Part shown: positions 42,332 to 51,238 of the stretch, in pieces | Numbering within the stretch: position 1 is the first letter of the stretch | How the letters are laid out: the number at the start of each line of letters is the position of its first letter | DNA from: Candidatus Rokuibacteriota bacterium | GTDB lineage: Bacteria; Methylomirabilota; Methylomirabilia; Rokubacteriales; CSP1-6 | Reading direction: 5' to 3' | Length of the DNA: 51,900 bases | Assembly (NCBI GenBank): GCA_016179925.1 | Contig: JACPCG010000080.1 | Coordinates: forward strand, 28,540 to 80,439 | The notes under the pieces: generated by a model | Databases searched by the model: none | What the model was told of the DNA's origin: nothing | What the model saw: only the letters and a program-made list of their open reading frames with translations | Translations under genes and position numbers: made by a program

Positions 42332-43264
42332 ATGTACTGCGTCTCTGGTCTGAACGTCGAGAGCGACATCCCCTTCCCTGAGCTCGGTTCGGCGGACGGG
42401 CGGGGGCCGGATTGCTCGTTTCGGCTCGTTCGCGCGCACCGGTCTCTGCGCACCCCCGGCCGCTGGCTCTACCACTGGCGTCTTCCGAACGGAGAGCGTT
42501 GGCTCTCCTGCGCAAAGCGAGACGCGCAGTATCTCCTGCGGTTCGAGGAACTGGCCGACTTCCTGATCTCACGGGGTGGGAAACGGATCGCCTGCTACGC
42601 GCTACCCGACACGCCGGACGCGACCGTCCGCCACCTCTTCCTCGACCAGGTGATCCCCCTGGTCCTCAACGCCCGCGGGATAGAAGCCCTGCACGCGAGC
42701 GCCGTCCGGACGCCCTACGGGGCGTGGGCCTTCATCGGTGAGGCGGGATGGGGGAAATCCACCCTGGCCGCGAGCTTCGCCGGGTCCGGCTTCACCCCGC
42801 TGAGCGACGACTGTCTCGCGCTGGCAGAGACCGAGGGAGATATCGTGGGGGTGCCGAGCTATCCGGGGCTGCGCCTATGGTCGGACGCGGCCGCGACGTT
42901 CTGCGCCGATATCCGGCCCCTGCCCGCGGTCGCCCATTACACGAAGAAGGTACGGGTCGCTTTCCCTAAGGAGTGGTGTTCCGCGCCCGTCCCCCTGGGG
43001 CGTATCTACGTCCTGGCTCCGCCGATCGAGCACGGTGGGGAGGCGGCGATCAGGATCGAGCCGCTCTCGGGCCGCGACAGTGTGATGGAGCTCGTGCGAT
43101 ACACGTTCCGCCTCGACATAGAGGACCATCGGATGCTCACGCGCGAGTTCCTCTTCTTGGGGACGGTGGTCTCGCGCATCCCGGTCCGTCGTCTCACGTA
43201 TCCCCGGGACTTGTCCCTTCTTCCCGCAGTTCACAGCGTCATCTGCGCGGACCTGCGTCGATGA
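42332..43264 (+). CDS. HprK-like lasso peptide kinase
   Basis: 310 aa. Walker A loop GEAGWGKST at residues 136-144, ALHASAV before it, LSDDCLAL at 157-164 and a basic region after it, all as in the HprK-fold kinases found in lasso clusters. In the paeninodin cluster such a kinase phosphorylates the C-terminal Ser. Starts three bases after the glycosyltransferase stop and overlaps the next gene as ATGA. It is far from any PTS system, so HPr is not the substrate. Confidence 0.85.
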   Translation: MYCVSGLNVESDIPFPELGSADGRGPDCSFRLVRAHRSLRTPGRWLYHWRLPNGERWLSCAKRDAQYLLRFEELADFLISRGGKRIACYALPDTPDATVRHLFLDQVIPLVLNARGIEALHASAVRTPYGAWAFIGEAGWGKSTLAASFAGSGFTPLSDDCLALAETEGDIVGVPSYPGLRLWSDAAATFCADIRPLPAVAHYTKKVRVAFPKEWCSAPVPLGRIYVLAPPIEHGGEAAIRIEPLSGRDSVMELVRYTFRLDIEDHRMLTREFLFLGTVVSRIPVRRLTYPRDLSLLPAVHSVICADLRR

Positions 43265-44412
43265 CGGCTCCAGCGGTTCACCCGTTCCTGATGAGCGTCC
43301 TCCGCGAGGCCGATCGCGACCACCTCCTCAGGCTGGCTCCCGAGGATGGAGAGTGGGAGGAGGTCACTAGGGACGCAGCCACTCACGGCGTGTTACCCCT
43401 TGTGTATCGAGCGCTCCAGCGGTCGGATTTGGTCCCAGCGCTTCCACCGTGGGTCGTGGATCGGCTCAGAGGGGGCGCGGTCGTCGTGGCGGCCCGCAAC
43501 CTGATGCTCTTCTCCGAGCTGCGAGTGATCCTTCGAGCGTTCGAAGATCGCCAGGTGTCGTGCGCGCCGTTGCGGGGTCTCGCGCTCGCCGAGCAGCTCT
43601 ACGGCGATATCACGGCACGACCGATGGGGGACCTGGACCTCCTCGTGCAGAAGGAGGATCTGGCCCACGTGGCGACGATCCTCCGGGAACGGGGCTTTCG
43701 CGCGATGGACCGCCGCCCTGGCTTCGCCGAGGCGTTCTCCTACACGCTCGAGTTCCTGAAGGAGCCCGGCGGCTCCGTCATCGTCGAGCCGCACTGGACC
43801 ATCACATACCCTCCGTTCGTCGACACGATCGATATGCGCGCGATCTGGCGGCGCTGCACGCGCGGGCGCGTCGTCGGTGTAGACACCTGGGTCCTGAGGA
43901 CGGAAGAGCTCGTTCTCCATCTCTGCCTGCACGTCGCCCATCGGAACGGGGCTGCGCCGCTCCTCTGGCTTTATGAGCTCGACCGCCTCCTTCGTCGGGA
44001 GGCGGAGGCCTTCGACTGGCAGCAGTTCGTGTCGTTCGCTCGGCAGGCGAAGCTCGAGCCCCTCATCCTTCGGGTCTTGCGACAGGTGCAGGCGCTCTTC
44101 GTGACGCCCGTCCCCGCCGACGTCCTTGAGCGCTCGGCGCTCGCGCCCCCCTCATCGAGCGAGGGACGCTGGGTCCGGCTCCTGGGACAGCAGTCGCGAG
44201 TCGACGGGAAGGAGAGCTTCCTGGTCTTCTTCGCGCTCAAGGGGCTCCGCGCGAAGCTGCGCTACGCCTTCGCCCTCCTGTTCCCCTCTCCAGCGTTCAT
44301 GCTGACACACTACGGGCTGACGCGGCGACGTCAGCTTGGCCCCGCCTACGTCCGGCGGGTGTGCCGGCTATCGTGGGAGAGCCTGAAGGGCGTGGTCGCG
44401 CTACTCTCCTGA
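43261..44412 (+). CDS. Nucleotidyltransferase family protein (NTP_transf_5)
   Basis: 383 aa. [20 protein letters not shown] followed by [13 protein letters not shown] has the G-x-A...(R)P-x-x-D-x-D-L nucleotidyltransferase motif. Middle and C-terminal parts, [20 protein letters not shown], are typical of the family. Kinase plus NTP_transf_5 pairs occur in some lasso clusters, where the second enzyme is reported to modify the phosphate further. Last gene of the operon; a hairpin GACGCC/GGCGTC (44411-44433) follows. Confidence 0.85.
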   Translation: MTAPAVHPFLMSVLREADRDHLLRLAPEDGEWEEVTRDAATHGVLPLVYRALQRSDLVPALPPWVVDRLRGGAVVVAARNLMLFSELRVILRAFEDRQVSCAPLRGLALAEQLYGDITARPMGDLDLLVQKEDLAHVATILRERGFRAMDRRPGFAEAFSYTLEFLKEPGGSVIVEPHWTITYPPFVDTIDMRAIWRRCTRGRVVGVDTWVLRTEELVLHLCLHVAHRNGAAPLLWLYELDRLLRREAEAFDWQQFVSFARQAKLEPLILRVLRQVQALFVTPVPADVLERSALAPPSSSEGRWVRLLGQQSRVDGKESFLVFFALKGLRAKLRYAFALLFPSPAFMLTHYGLTRRRQLGPAYVRRVCRLSWESLKGVVALLS

Positions 44413-44433
44413 CGCCACGCGAGCTCCGGCGTC
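44411..44433 (+). terminator. Possible hairpin at the end of the lasso operon
   Basis: GACGCC (44411-44416) and GGCGTC (44428-44433) form a 6-bp stem around an 11-base loop at the stop codon of the last gene. No T-run follows, so termination may be partial. Confidence 0.3.
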
Positions 44434-44453
44434 ATCCGGATCGCGTGAGGGGC

Positions 44454-44459
44454 GTATAA
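44454..44459 (+). promoter_or_regulatory. -10 element (TATAAT) of the collapsed iron ABC operon
   Basis: A consensus TATAAT lies 30 bases before the ATG of the binding-protein remnant; a poor -35 (GTCATC) is 18 bases upstream. AGGAGG stands in place before the ATG. The control region thus outlived the genes. Confidence 0.5.
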
Positions 44460-44489
44460 TTCCGCCAGCACGAGACCCAGGAGGTCCGT

Positions 44490-45187
44490 ATGCGGCGACT
44501 CACCCTCGCGCTGACGTCGTTGCTCCTCGTCGTCGCGGTCCCGGCCCGGGCCGCCGACACGCTCCACGCCTACTCGATCTGGCCCGAGAACTGGGCCAAG
44601 CCCATGTTCGAAGAGTTCGAGAAGGCGACCGGGGTCCACGTGAACTTCGTCCGCTTCTCCTCCGGCGAGGCGCTGGCGCGCGTCATCGCGGAGAAGGGGA
44701 ACCCGCGCGTGGACGTGCTCTTCGGCGGTCCGGTGAAGACCCACGCCGCCGGCATCAAGGAGGGCATCTTCGAGCCCCACAGGCCGCCGGCGTTCCCCGC
44801 GCTCTCCGCGCGCTTCAAACACCCGTAGGCGCAGTGGGTCGCGATCGCCGACGACCCGCTCGTCTTCATGTCGAACAACAAGTTCCTCAAATTACCGGGC
44901 TCTTCGACTTCAAGGGCGGCGCCGTCCTCTCCTTCGCGCTCCTCGTGCCCGCGTTCGCCGTCTACCTGCTCCAGCGGCTCTGGGTGGGCCGGCAACTCCA
45001 GGAACGGCTCGCGATCACCGCGGTCTACGTCACGCACGATCAAGACGAGGCGATGGCGATCTCGGATCGGATTGCGGTCATGAACGGCGGCACGATCATC
45101 CGGGTCGACACGACGCCCGAGCTCGGCGCCGAGCCGGCGCTGGAGACCTACCTCGAGGGCGCGTTGGCCCGCGCCCGGCGCCGCTGA
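44490..45187 (+). pseudogene. Collapsed iron(III) ABC transporter operon (binding protein, permease, ATPase remnants)
   Basis: Begins with an intact signal peptide and N-terminus of an iron-type binding protein ([40 protein letters not shown]). A TAG follows RFKHP at 44826-44828, the frame continues as [20 protein letters not shown] and stops at about 44895. Directly joined is the end of a permease ([28 protein letters not shown]), then the C-terminal part of the ATPase ([20 protein letters not shown]). So three genes survive as about 135, 35 and 38 codons. The last 25 codons of the frame are of unknown origin. Confidence 0.85.
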
Positions 45188-45690
45188 TGCGCTGGCTCAT
45201 CGACGGTTACAACGTCATCCGTCGCGACGCCGACCTGCGGGCCCACGAGGCGGAGAGCCTCGAGGCCGGGCGGACGGCGCTGCTCCGCCTCGTCACGCGC
45301 GCCGCGCGGGCAACGGGCGACCGCTTCACGGTGGTCTTCGACGGCGCTCCCGGCTCCGGGCCGGGGCCCGCGAGCGGTCAGGTGGCGGTGACCTTCTCGC
45401 GCCCGCCCGAAACGGCCGACGACGTCCTGGTGCGCCAGGCCCGCCAGCTCGGCGCGGGCGCCGCCCTCGTGACGTCGGACCGGGCGGTGAGGGACGCGGC
45501 GGGCCGTGCCGGCTGCGCCGTCATCAGCGCCGACGAATTCCTCCGAGCGTTGTCAGCGGAGTCGGAGCCGGAGCGGGACGATGACGATGACGACCAACGG
45601 AACCGTCCGGACAAGCGCGGGAATCCGCGGCGCCTGTCGAAGGAGGCGCGGGCGGCTCAGCGGGCGCTCCGCCGCCTCCGTCTTCCTTGA
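45187..45690 (+). CDS. NYN domain protein (YacP-like predicted ribonuclease)
   Basis: 167 aa. MRWLIDGYNVIRRDADLRAH, RFTVVFDGAPG, DDVLVRQARQLGAGAALVTS and SDRAVRDAAGRAGCAVISAD match the NYN/PIN-like fold with its acidic residues. YacP relatives are thought to act on RNA. The C-terminal tail is charged, with a run of six Asp and then Arg-rich text. The ATG shares one base with the stop of the preceding fragment. Confidence 0.85.
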   Translation: MRWLIDGYNVIRRDADLRAHEAESLEAGRTALLRLVTRAARATGDRFTVVFDGAPGSGPGPASGQVAVTFSRPPETADDVLVRQARQLGAGAALVTSDRAVRDAAGRAGCAVISADEFLRALSAESEPERDDDDDDQRNRPDKRGNPRRLSKEARAAQRALRRLRLP

Positions 45691-45876
45691 CTCGCGGCAC
45701 CGGGTGTGAAATAACTCCGCGCGAGTCCCCATGCAAGCACCCATAGAGGACCATCACCTCTTCATACTAAATAAGACACGACCGTCGAGCGGGCGCGGCG
45801 GACGGCCGCTCGCGACCACCGCGGCGATGATGTAGAGTTGGAGCCTCGCACCCATCCCGACCCTGGAGGCGTTCGA

Positions 45877-48456
45877 GTGGATCCGTATCGTCTGCCGCGC
45901 CACGCGGTGCCGAGCCGCTATGATCTGAGCCTCGAGCCCGACCTGACGACGCTCACCTTCCGCGGCGAGGAGACCATCACGCTCGCCGTCGCCGAGCCGA
46001 CCGACGAGATCGTGCTGAACGCCGTGGAGCTCGCGATCTCCGAGGCGACGATCGAGAACGACCGCGGCGAGGCCCTCCGCGGCTCCGCGTCCATGGACGA
46101 GGCCACCGAGCGCTGCCGTCTCGGCTTCCCATCCCCGCTCGCGCCGGGCGCGTGGCGCCTGCGCCTGAGCTTCACCGGCGTCCTCAACGACAAGCTCCGC
46201 GGCTTCTACCGCTCGAGCTACAAGGACGCGGCCGGCGCGGTCCGCCTCCTGGCCGCGACCCAGTTCGAGGCGACGGACGCGCGCCGCGCCTTCCCGTGTT
46301 GGGACGAACCCGCGTTCAAGGCCGTCTTCGCGGTGACGCTCGCGATCGACCCGGCGCTCACCGCCGTGTCGAACACGCGCATCGTCGGGGAGCGGTTCGA
46401 GGGCGGGAAGAAACTCGTCCGCTTCGCCGACACGATCACGATGTCCACGTACCCCCTGGCCTTCGTCGTCGGCGAGCTCGAGGCGACGGAGCCCGTGATG
46501 GTGGGCGACACGCCGGTGCGAGTCTGGTGCGTGCCGGGCAAGCGGCGGCTCGCGGCCTTCGGCCACGAGATCGCGGTCGCCTCGCTGCGGTTCTTCGAGG
46601 AGTACTACGGCCGGCCCTACCCCGGGGACAAGCTCGACCTCCTCGCGATCCCGGACTTCGCCGCGGGCGCCATGGAGAACCTCGGCGCGATCACGTTCCG
46701 CGAGACGGCCCTCCTCGTGGACGCGGCCGCCGCCTCCCACACCGAGCTCGAGCGCGTGGCCGACGTCGTCGCCCACGAGAACGCGCACATGTGGTTCGGG
46801 GACCTGGTCACGATGAGCTGGTGGAACGGCATCTGGCTCAACGAGGCGTTCGCGACCTTCCTGGAGATGCTCGCGGTGGACGCGTGGAAGCCCGAGTGGC
46901 GGCGCTGGACGACCTTCGGCGTGTCGCGCGCCGCCGCGCTCTCGGTGGACGGGCTGCACGCGACGCGGCCCGTCGAGTTCCCCGTGCGCGCGCCGCGCGA
47001 CGCGGACGCCATGTTCGACGTGCTCACCTACGAGAAGGGCGCCTCCGTGCTCCGCATGCTCGAGCAGTACCTCGGGCCCGAGGTGTTCCGCGAGGGCGTA
47101 CGCGAGTACCTCCGCCGGCACGCCTACGCCAACGCCGACACCGGCGACCTCTGGCAGGCCCTCGGCCGCGCCGCGCGCCAGCCGATCCCCGAGGTGATGG
47201 ACGGCTGGATCTTCACGCCGGGTTACCCGCTCGTGAGCGCCCGGCTCGAGGGCCGGGCGCTGGTGCTGAGCCAGCGCCGCTTCACCTATCTGCCCGAGCC
47301 GCCCCCCGGCGCGACCGCCCCAGCCGCGCCCGACCAGCGCTGGCGGGTGCCGGTCCAGGTCCGGATCAGCGCGGGCGGGCGCGCGTCCACCGAGCGGCGC
47401 CTCCTGTCGGAGGCCGAGACGCGAATCCCGCTCCCGGCGGGCGACGACGCCGTCGTCGTGAACGAGGGCGGCCACGGCTTCTACCGCGTGCGCTACGAGG
47501 GCGAGCTGCTCGAGCGCCTGCTGCGCCGCCTGCCCGAGCTGGCCCCGATCGAGCGCTTCAATCTGGTCAACGACGCGTGGGCGGTGGCGGCGGCCGGGCT
47601 CATGGGGCTCACCGAGTACCTCGAGCTGACGGCGCGCTTTCGCGACGAGCGCGACCGGAACGTGTGGTCGGCCCTGCTCGGGTCATTCCACGCGCTCAAC
47701 CGCATCGTCGAGGCTGCCGACCGGCCGCGGCTCGCGGCCCTGGTGCGCGACCGCGCGACGCCGGCGTTCGCCGCGCTCGGCTGGTCAGTGCGACCCGGCG
47801 AGGACGAGCTGACGCGCCAGCTCCGCGGCGACCTCGCGCGCGCCCTCGGCACGCTCGGCGACGACTCCACGCTCCAGGGGGAGGCCTCCCGGCTCTACGC
47901 CCGATCGGCGGACGCCGTGGACCCGAACGTCCTGCCCGCCCTCATCGCGGTCCTCGCCCACGCGGGCGACGGCGCGCGCTACGAGGAATTCCTGACGCGC
48001 TTCCGGTCCGCGTCCACGCCGCAGGAGGAGCAGCGCTACCTCTACGCGCTCGCCGGCTTCCGGTCGCGCGAGCTCCTCGGGCAGACGCTCGCGCGCACGA
48101 TCGACGGCGCGATCCGCACCCAGGACGCGCCGTTCGTCGTCCGCGCGCTCCTCATGAGCGTCGACGGGCGCGAGCTCGCCTGGGAGTTCGTGAAGGCGAA
48201 CTGGGACACGATGGATCGCCAGTACCCGAAGCACAGCCTGCGGCGCATGGCCGAGGGCGTGACCGGGCTCGCCACGCCCGCGCTCGAGCGGGACGTCCAC
48301 GCGTTCTTCACGGAACGGAAGATCGACTTCGGCGGCAAGACGCGGGAGCAATATCTCGAGCAGCTCCACGCCGCGGTGAGCCTGCGCGAGCGCGAGGGCG
48401 CCGCGCTGGCGAAATATCTCGCGCGCTTCGCGTCGCAGGTCCCCGTGCGACGTTAA
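45877..48456 (+). CDS. M1 family aminopeptidase
   Basis: 859 aa zinc aminopeptidase (PepN/ERAP-like). ATQFEATDARRAFPCWDEPA precedes the exopeptidase motif GAMENLG, the zinc site is HENAHMWFGD with the third ligand in WLNEAFATF, and a C-terminal ERAP1-like helical domain follows (RFNLVNDAWAVAAAGLMGLT). GTG start at 45877, with GGAGG nine bases upstream; the frame is open 13 codons further up without such a site. No signal peptide, so it probably degrades peptides in the cytosol. Stands alone. Confidence 0.95.
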   Translation: MDPYRLPRHAVPSRYDLSLEPDLTTLTFRGEETITLAVAEPTDEIVLNAVELAISEATIENDRGEALRGSASMDEATERCRLGFPSPLAPGAWRLRLSFTGVLNDKLRGFYRSSYKDAAGAVRLLAATQFEATDARRAFPCWDEPAFKAVFAVTLAIDPALTAVSNTRIVGERFEGGKKLVRFADTITMSTYPLAFVVGELEATEPVMVGDTPVRVWCVPGKRRLAAFGHEIAVASLRFFEEYYGRPYPGDKLDLLAIPDFAAGAMENLGAITFRETALLVDAAAASHTELERVADVVAHENAHMWFGDLVTMSWWNGIWLNEAFATFLEMLAVDAWKPEWRRWTTFGVSRAAALSVDGLHATRPVEFPVRAPRDADAMFDVLTYEKGASVLRMLEQYLGPEVFREGVREYLRRHAYANADTGDLWQALGRAARQPIPEVMDGWIFTPGYPLVSARLEGRALVLSQRRFTYLPEPPPGATAPAAPDQRWRVPVQVRISAGGRASTERRLLSEAETRIPLPAGDDAVVVNEGGHGFYRVRYEGELLERLLRRLPELAPIERFNLVNDAWAVAAAGLMGLTEYLELTARFRDERDRNVWSALLGSFHALNRIVEAADRPRLAALVRDRATPAFAALGWSVRPGEDELTRQLRGDLARALGTLGDDSTLQGEASRLYARSADAVDPNVLPALIAVLAHAGDGARYEEFLTRFRSASTPQEEQRYLYALAGFRSRELLGQTLARTIDGAIRTQDAPFVVRALLMSVDGRELAWEFVKANWDTMDRQYPKHSLRRMAEGVTGLATPALERDVHAFFTERKIDFGGKTREQYLEQLHAAVSLREREGAALAKYLARFASQVPVRR

Positions 48457-48548
48457 CCCGGACTATTCACGAACGCCGATCGCGCGAGACGAGGGTCCCG
48501 TCGCAGGGTGTGGCTCTGGGAGCTCAAGAGCTCTCGGACTTATGTATC

Positions 48549-48765
48549 ATGGCCCGCGTGACCGCCGCCACCCGCTGGCCCGAGGCGCGCGCAACGCGCG
48601 GGATGGTCGCCTCGCCCCATGTGCTCGCCTCCGAGGCCGGTCTCGCGATCCTCCGGCGCGGCGGCAACGCCGTGGACGCCGCCATCGCCGCCGCGGCGAC
48701 GGTCGCGGCGTCTATCCGCACATGAACGGCGTCGGCGGCGACAGCGTAGGGCTTGCCAGCACCTG
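48549..48765 (+). pseudogene. Gamma-glutamyltransferase, N-terminal fragment (copy 2)
   Basis: TRGMVASPHVLASEAGLAIL and RRGGNAVDAAIAAAATVAA are followed, after a one-base frame change, by PHMNGVGGDS, all as in the ggt N-terminus. Nothing of the remaining 450 or more residues is found. Copy 1 (37422-37879) keeps the same N-terminal block. The two copies are on opposite strands, about 11 kb apart. Confidence 0.85.
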
Positions 48766-48822
48766 GCAGCCTGAGAAGCGGCCGCCCGACTTCTGGCCTT
48801 CGGGCGCCGTCGGCGGTGAGGG

Positions 48823-49182
48823 TCAGGTCAGATAGCTTCGAACCGGAACGAGGCGTCTGGCGACCGGGTCCACAGAGAGAGCAAACTCCTCCAGGGTCAC
48901 GGCGCCAAGGAGGGCATGTCCCCCGTTCGGGCCGATGAGGCAGATCGTGGGCAGCTCCTGATTCTCCAGCGTCATCAGGACCAAGCCGATCGGCCACTCC
49001 TCCTCACGGCCGTTGGCGAGCAACACGCGTCGCGTACCGATCGGTGTGCAGCCGAGCGACTCGGCCACGTCGCGGGGCAGTGTGGTGTAGGTCGCCTCGG
49101 TGTCCACGAGAAGCGCCAGTGTTTGACGGCGCGCCGATTCGTAGACGTTCTTGAGCGTCACTTCGACCCGGAACGTTCCCAT
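48823..49182 (-). CDS. Clan AA aspartyl-protease-like protein with altered active site
   Basis: 119 aa from ATG 49180-49182. MGTFRVEVTLKN and LALLVDTEATYTTLPRDVAE align with the protease of 32351-32686 (MGTFSVEVHV, CLVDTGAAFCQFP), but the DTG is DTE. GGHALLGAVTLEEFAL matches GLTLLGAHALEGLGLE. Catalysis is doubtful; a binding or scaffold role, or early decay, is possible. An upstream ATG/M at 49218 is less likely. Confidence 0.72.
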   Translation of the reverse strand: MGTFRVEVTLKNVYESARRQTLALLVDTEATYTTLPRDVAESLGCTPIGTRRVLLANGREEEWPIGLVLMTLENQELPTICLIGPNGGHALLGAVTLEEFALSVDPVARRLVPVRSYLT

Positions 49183-49214
49183 CCCGTCTGGCCCTGCAAC
49201 CGTCGCCCATTCTA

Positions 49215-49600
49215 GCACGCACTCTTGACTTCCTCTTCACTCGCTCCTGGATCGGCTGGATCGCGATGGGACGCAGGAGCGCCGCTTCCTGCTCGTCGAG
49301 CTCGCCGAGCAGGCGCTCGACGAGCGACGCGACCCCGCGGTGTTCGGCAGCCCGCACCAGCTCGGCGCCCGAGTTCCGGGCAAGCGACACGAGCGCCGCG
49401 ACGAGCGCGTCCCAGTCTCGCGGCGGCCCCGCGCCCGCGATGCGCTCGGTCGAGCTGACGTGGAGGATCGTGCCGACGGGCCGGCGCAGCGTGTCCGCGA
49501 GCACCCGCTCGGTGAACCGGAGGGCTTCCCGGCGCTCCGCCTCCGTGTGGCGGTCGGCCGATCTCGGTCGCGAGGCGGGCGAGAGCCGGGATCACCTCCC
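49215..49600 (-). pseudogene. Remnant of a probable dynamin-like GTPase
   Basis: In one frame ADRHTEAERREALRFTERVL, ADTLRRPVGTILHVSSTERI, PRDWDALVAALVSLARNSGA and RLLGELDEQEAALLRP resemble the part behind the GTPase domain of bacterial dynamin-like proteins. No G-motifs are present, and the frame upstream is closed by a stop while a neighbouring frame (VIPALARLATEIGRP) is open. The end runs into the protease-like gene. The family call is tentative. Confidence 0.4.
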
Positions 49601-49605
49601 GGCGG

Positions 49606-50028
49606 CTACTTTGCCACCAGGACCGGGCAGGGCGCCAGCCGGACGATCGACTGCGCCGTACTGCCCATCGTGCGTTCGAAGATCCGGCTGTGACCGTGAT
49701 AGCCGATGACGAGCAGGTCGAACGATCCCTCCTTCGCCATCGTGACGATCGTCTCGACCTCGTGCCCCTGCCGGATCACCGTCTCGAGCTCCACGCCGTT
49801 CATCGCCGCCTGGTCGCGCGCCTGCTTGGTCAGGGTGTGGAAGTAGTCGTCGATCTCCTCCTTGGCCGCCTTCACCTCGCTGATCGAGGCGGCGTAGTGC
49901 GGCAAGTGCTCCTCCACGGAAATGGTGTACAGCTCGGCGCCGAGCGCCTTCGCCAGCTCGATGCCCCGCCGGAGCGCCGCCCGCGCGCCCTCCGACCCGT
50001 CATATGCCACGAGGATGCGCCTAAACAT
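49606..50028 (-). CDS. Universal stress protein (UspA family)
   Basis: 140 aa from ATG 50026-50028, with AGGAGG upstream. MFRRILVAYDGSEGARAALR gives the first strand and Asp of the nucleotide pocket; DLLVIGYHGHSRIFERTMGS with TAQSIVRLAPCPVLVA holds the G-x2-G-x9-G-S ATP-binding motif. It overlaps the upstream antiporter gene by 8 bases, so the pair is co-expressed; USP proteins often regulate neighbouring transporters. Confidence 0.93.
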   Translation of the reverse strand: MFRRILVAYDGSEGARAALRRGIELAKALGAELYTISVEEHLPHYAASISEVKAAKEEIDDYFHTLTKQARDQAAMNGVELETVIRQGHEVETIVTMAKEGSFDLLVIGYHGHSRIFERTMGSTAQSIVRLAPCPVLVAK

Positions 50029-51238
50029 TCTCGGCCTCCTTTCCCGCGGCGGCTGGCACCTCCCGCACGGGCTCGGCCTCGGGCAGCTCCGACGGACGCA
50101 GATGCACGGGCATGAAGAACGCATTGGCGATGAGCGTCGGGATCACCGCGCTCCCGATCACCGTCGCGACGAGATGCGAATACTGGCCGGCGTCGATGAT
50201 GCCGTGACCGAGCCCGAACAGGGCGGAGATCGTGCCGAAGGTGAGGCCGGTGGACATCATCAACGTGTAGTAGAGCCCCTCCTGCGGCGCGTAGCGGAAC
50301 GCCCGCACCGCCGGGAACACGCCCGCCAGCTTGCTGACCATCTTCGCGAAGAAGAGGACGACGAACACCATCGGCGCCGCCGCCAGCGCCGGCAGGGAGA
50401 CGAAAGAGCCCGCGCGGATGAAGTAGAACGGCGTCAGGAGCCCGAACGTGAGCGTGCGCAGGCGACGGATCAGGCGGTGGTCCCGGCCGACGCTGCCCGC
50501 CAGGAGCATGCCGATGACGTACGCCGGGAGCACCGCCTCGCTGCCCGCCCAGATCGCGAGCCCGCCCATCGCAAAGAGCGCCAGCAGGATGAACTTCGTC
50601 TCGAGCTCGGAGACGCGACCGCCGTACCGGCGGAAGAAACGCGGCGTGACGATGGGGAGGATCGCGAACAGCGCACCGCACGTCACCACGAAGATGAGTG
50701 TTCTCAACGTGAACGGCGAGAAGATCAGCCCGAGCGCCAGCACGGTGCCGAGGTCGGTGACGAAGCACGCGGCGAGCATGGCCTTCCCGTACTCGGTCGT
50801 GTTGAAGCCCAGCTCGAGCATCACGGCGTAGACGACGGCGACGGAGGTCGTCGAGAGTGCCACGCCGGCGAGCCAGCTCGCCCCGACCTCCCAGCCGAGC
50901 AGCCAGCGGGCCGCCGCGGCCGCGCCCAGGAACGGCGCCCCGAAGCTCGCGAGCCCGACCACGAGCGACTCCTTCCACTTGACCCTGAACACGTCGGGGT
51001 CCAGCTCGGCACCGGCGAGGAACGTGAGGACGATGGCGCCGGTCCCGGCGAGAAAGCTCACCCACGCGCTCGACGAGCCCAGGGCGGCCGGCCCGACGAT
51101 GGCCCCGATGATGAACTGGGCGACGGTGCCGACGACGATCTCCGAGAGCGCCGTCGAGATCTTGAACCAGATCGCGAGGAGCGTCGCGATCAGCGCGAGC
51201 CCGACCCACACCGCCGCCAGGAACCAGACGTTCTCCAT
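50021..51238 (-). CDS. Cation:proton antiporter (CPA2/KefB type)
   Basis: 405 aa with about 12 membrane helices, exchanging Na+ or K+ for H+. IVVGTVAQFIIGAIVGPAAL, LTFLAGAELDPDVFRVKWKE, and ALSTTSVAVVYAVMLELGFN with later ACFVTDLGTVLALGL (the acidic residue of the ion site) are typical. It has no C-terminal TrkA-N domain; the tail is a short Glu/Ala-rich stretch. Starts just after the coiled-coil gene. Confidence 0.9.
   Translation of the reverse strand: MENVWFLAAVWVGLALIATLLAIWFKISTALSEIVVGTVAQFIIGAIVGPAALGSSSAWVSFLAGTGAIVLTFLAGAELDPDVFRVKWKESLVVGLASFGAPFLGAAAAARWLLGWEVGASWLAGVALSTTSVAVVYAVMLELGFNTTEYGKAMLAACFVTDLGTVLALGLIFSPFTLRTLIFVVTCGALFAILPIVTPRFFRRYGGRVSELETKFILLALFAMGGLAIWAGSEAVLPAYVIGMLLAGSVGRDHRLIRRLRTLTFGLLTPFYFIRAGSFVSLPALAAAPMVFVVLFFAKMVSKLAGVFPAVRAFRYAPQEGLYYTLMMSTGLTFGTISALFGLGHGIIDAGQYSHLVATVIGSAVIPTLIANAFFMPVHLRPSELPEAEPVREVPAAAGKEAENV

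Noticed and set aside
44834-45187. A 117-aa plus-strand protein
   Set aside because: It is a chimera of permease and ATPase remnants with no proper start, not a functional gene.
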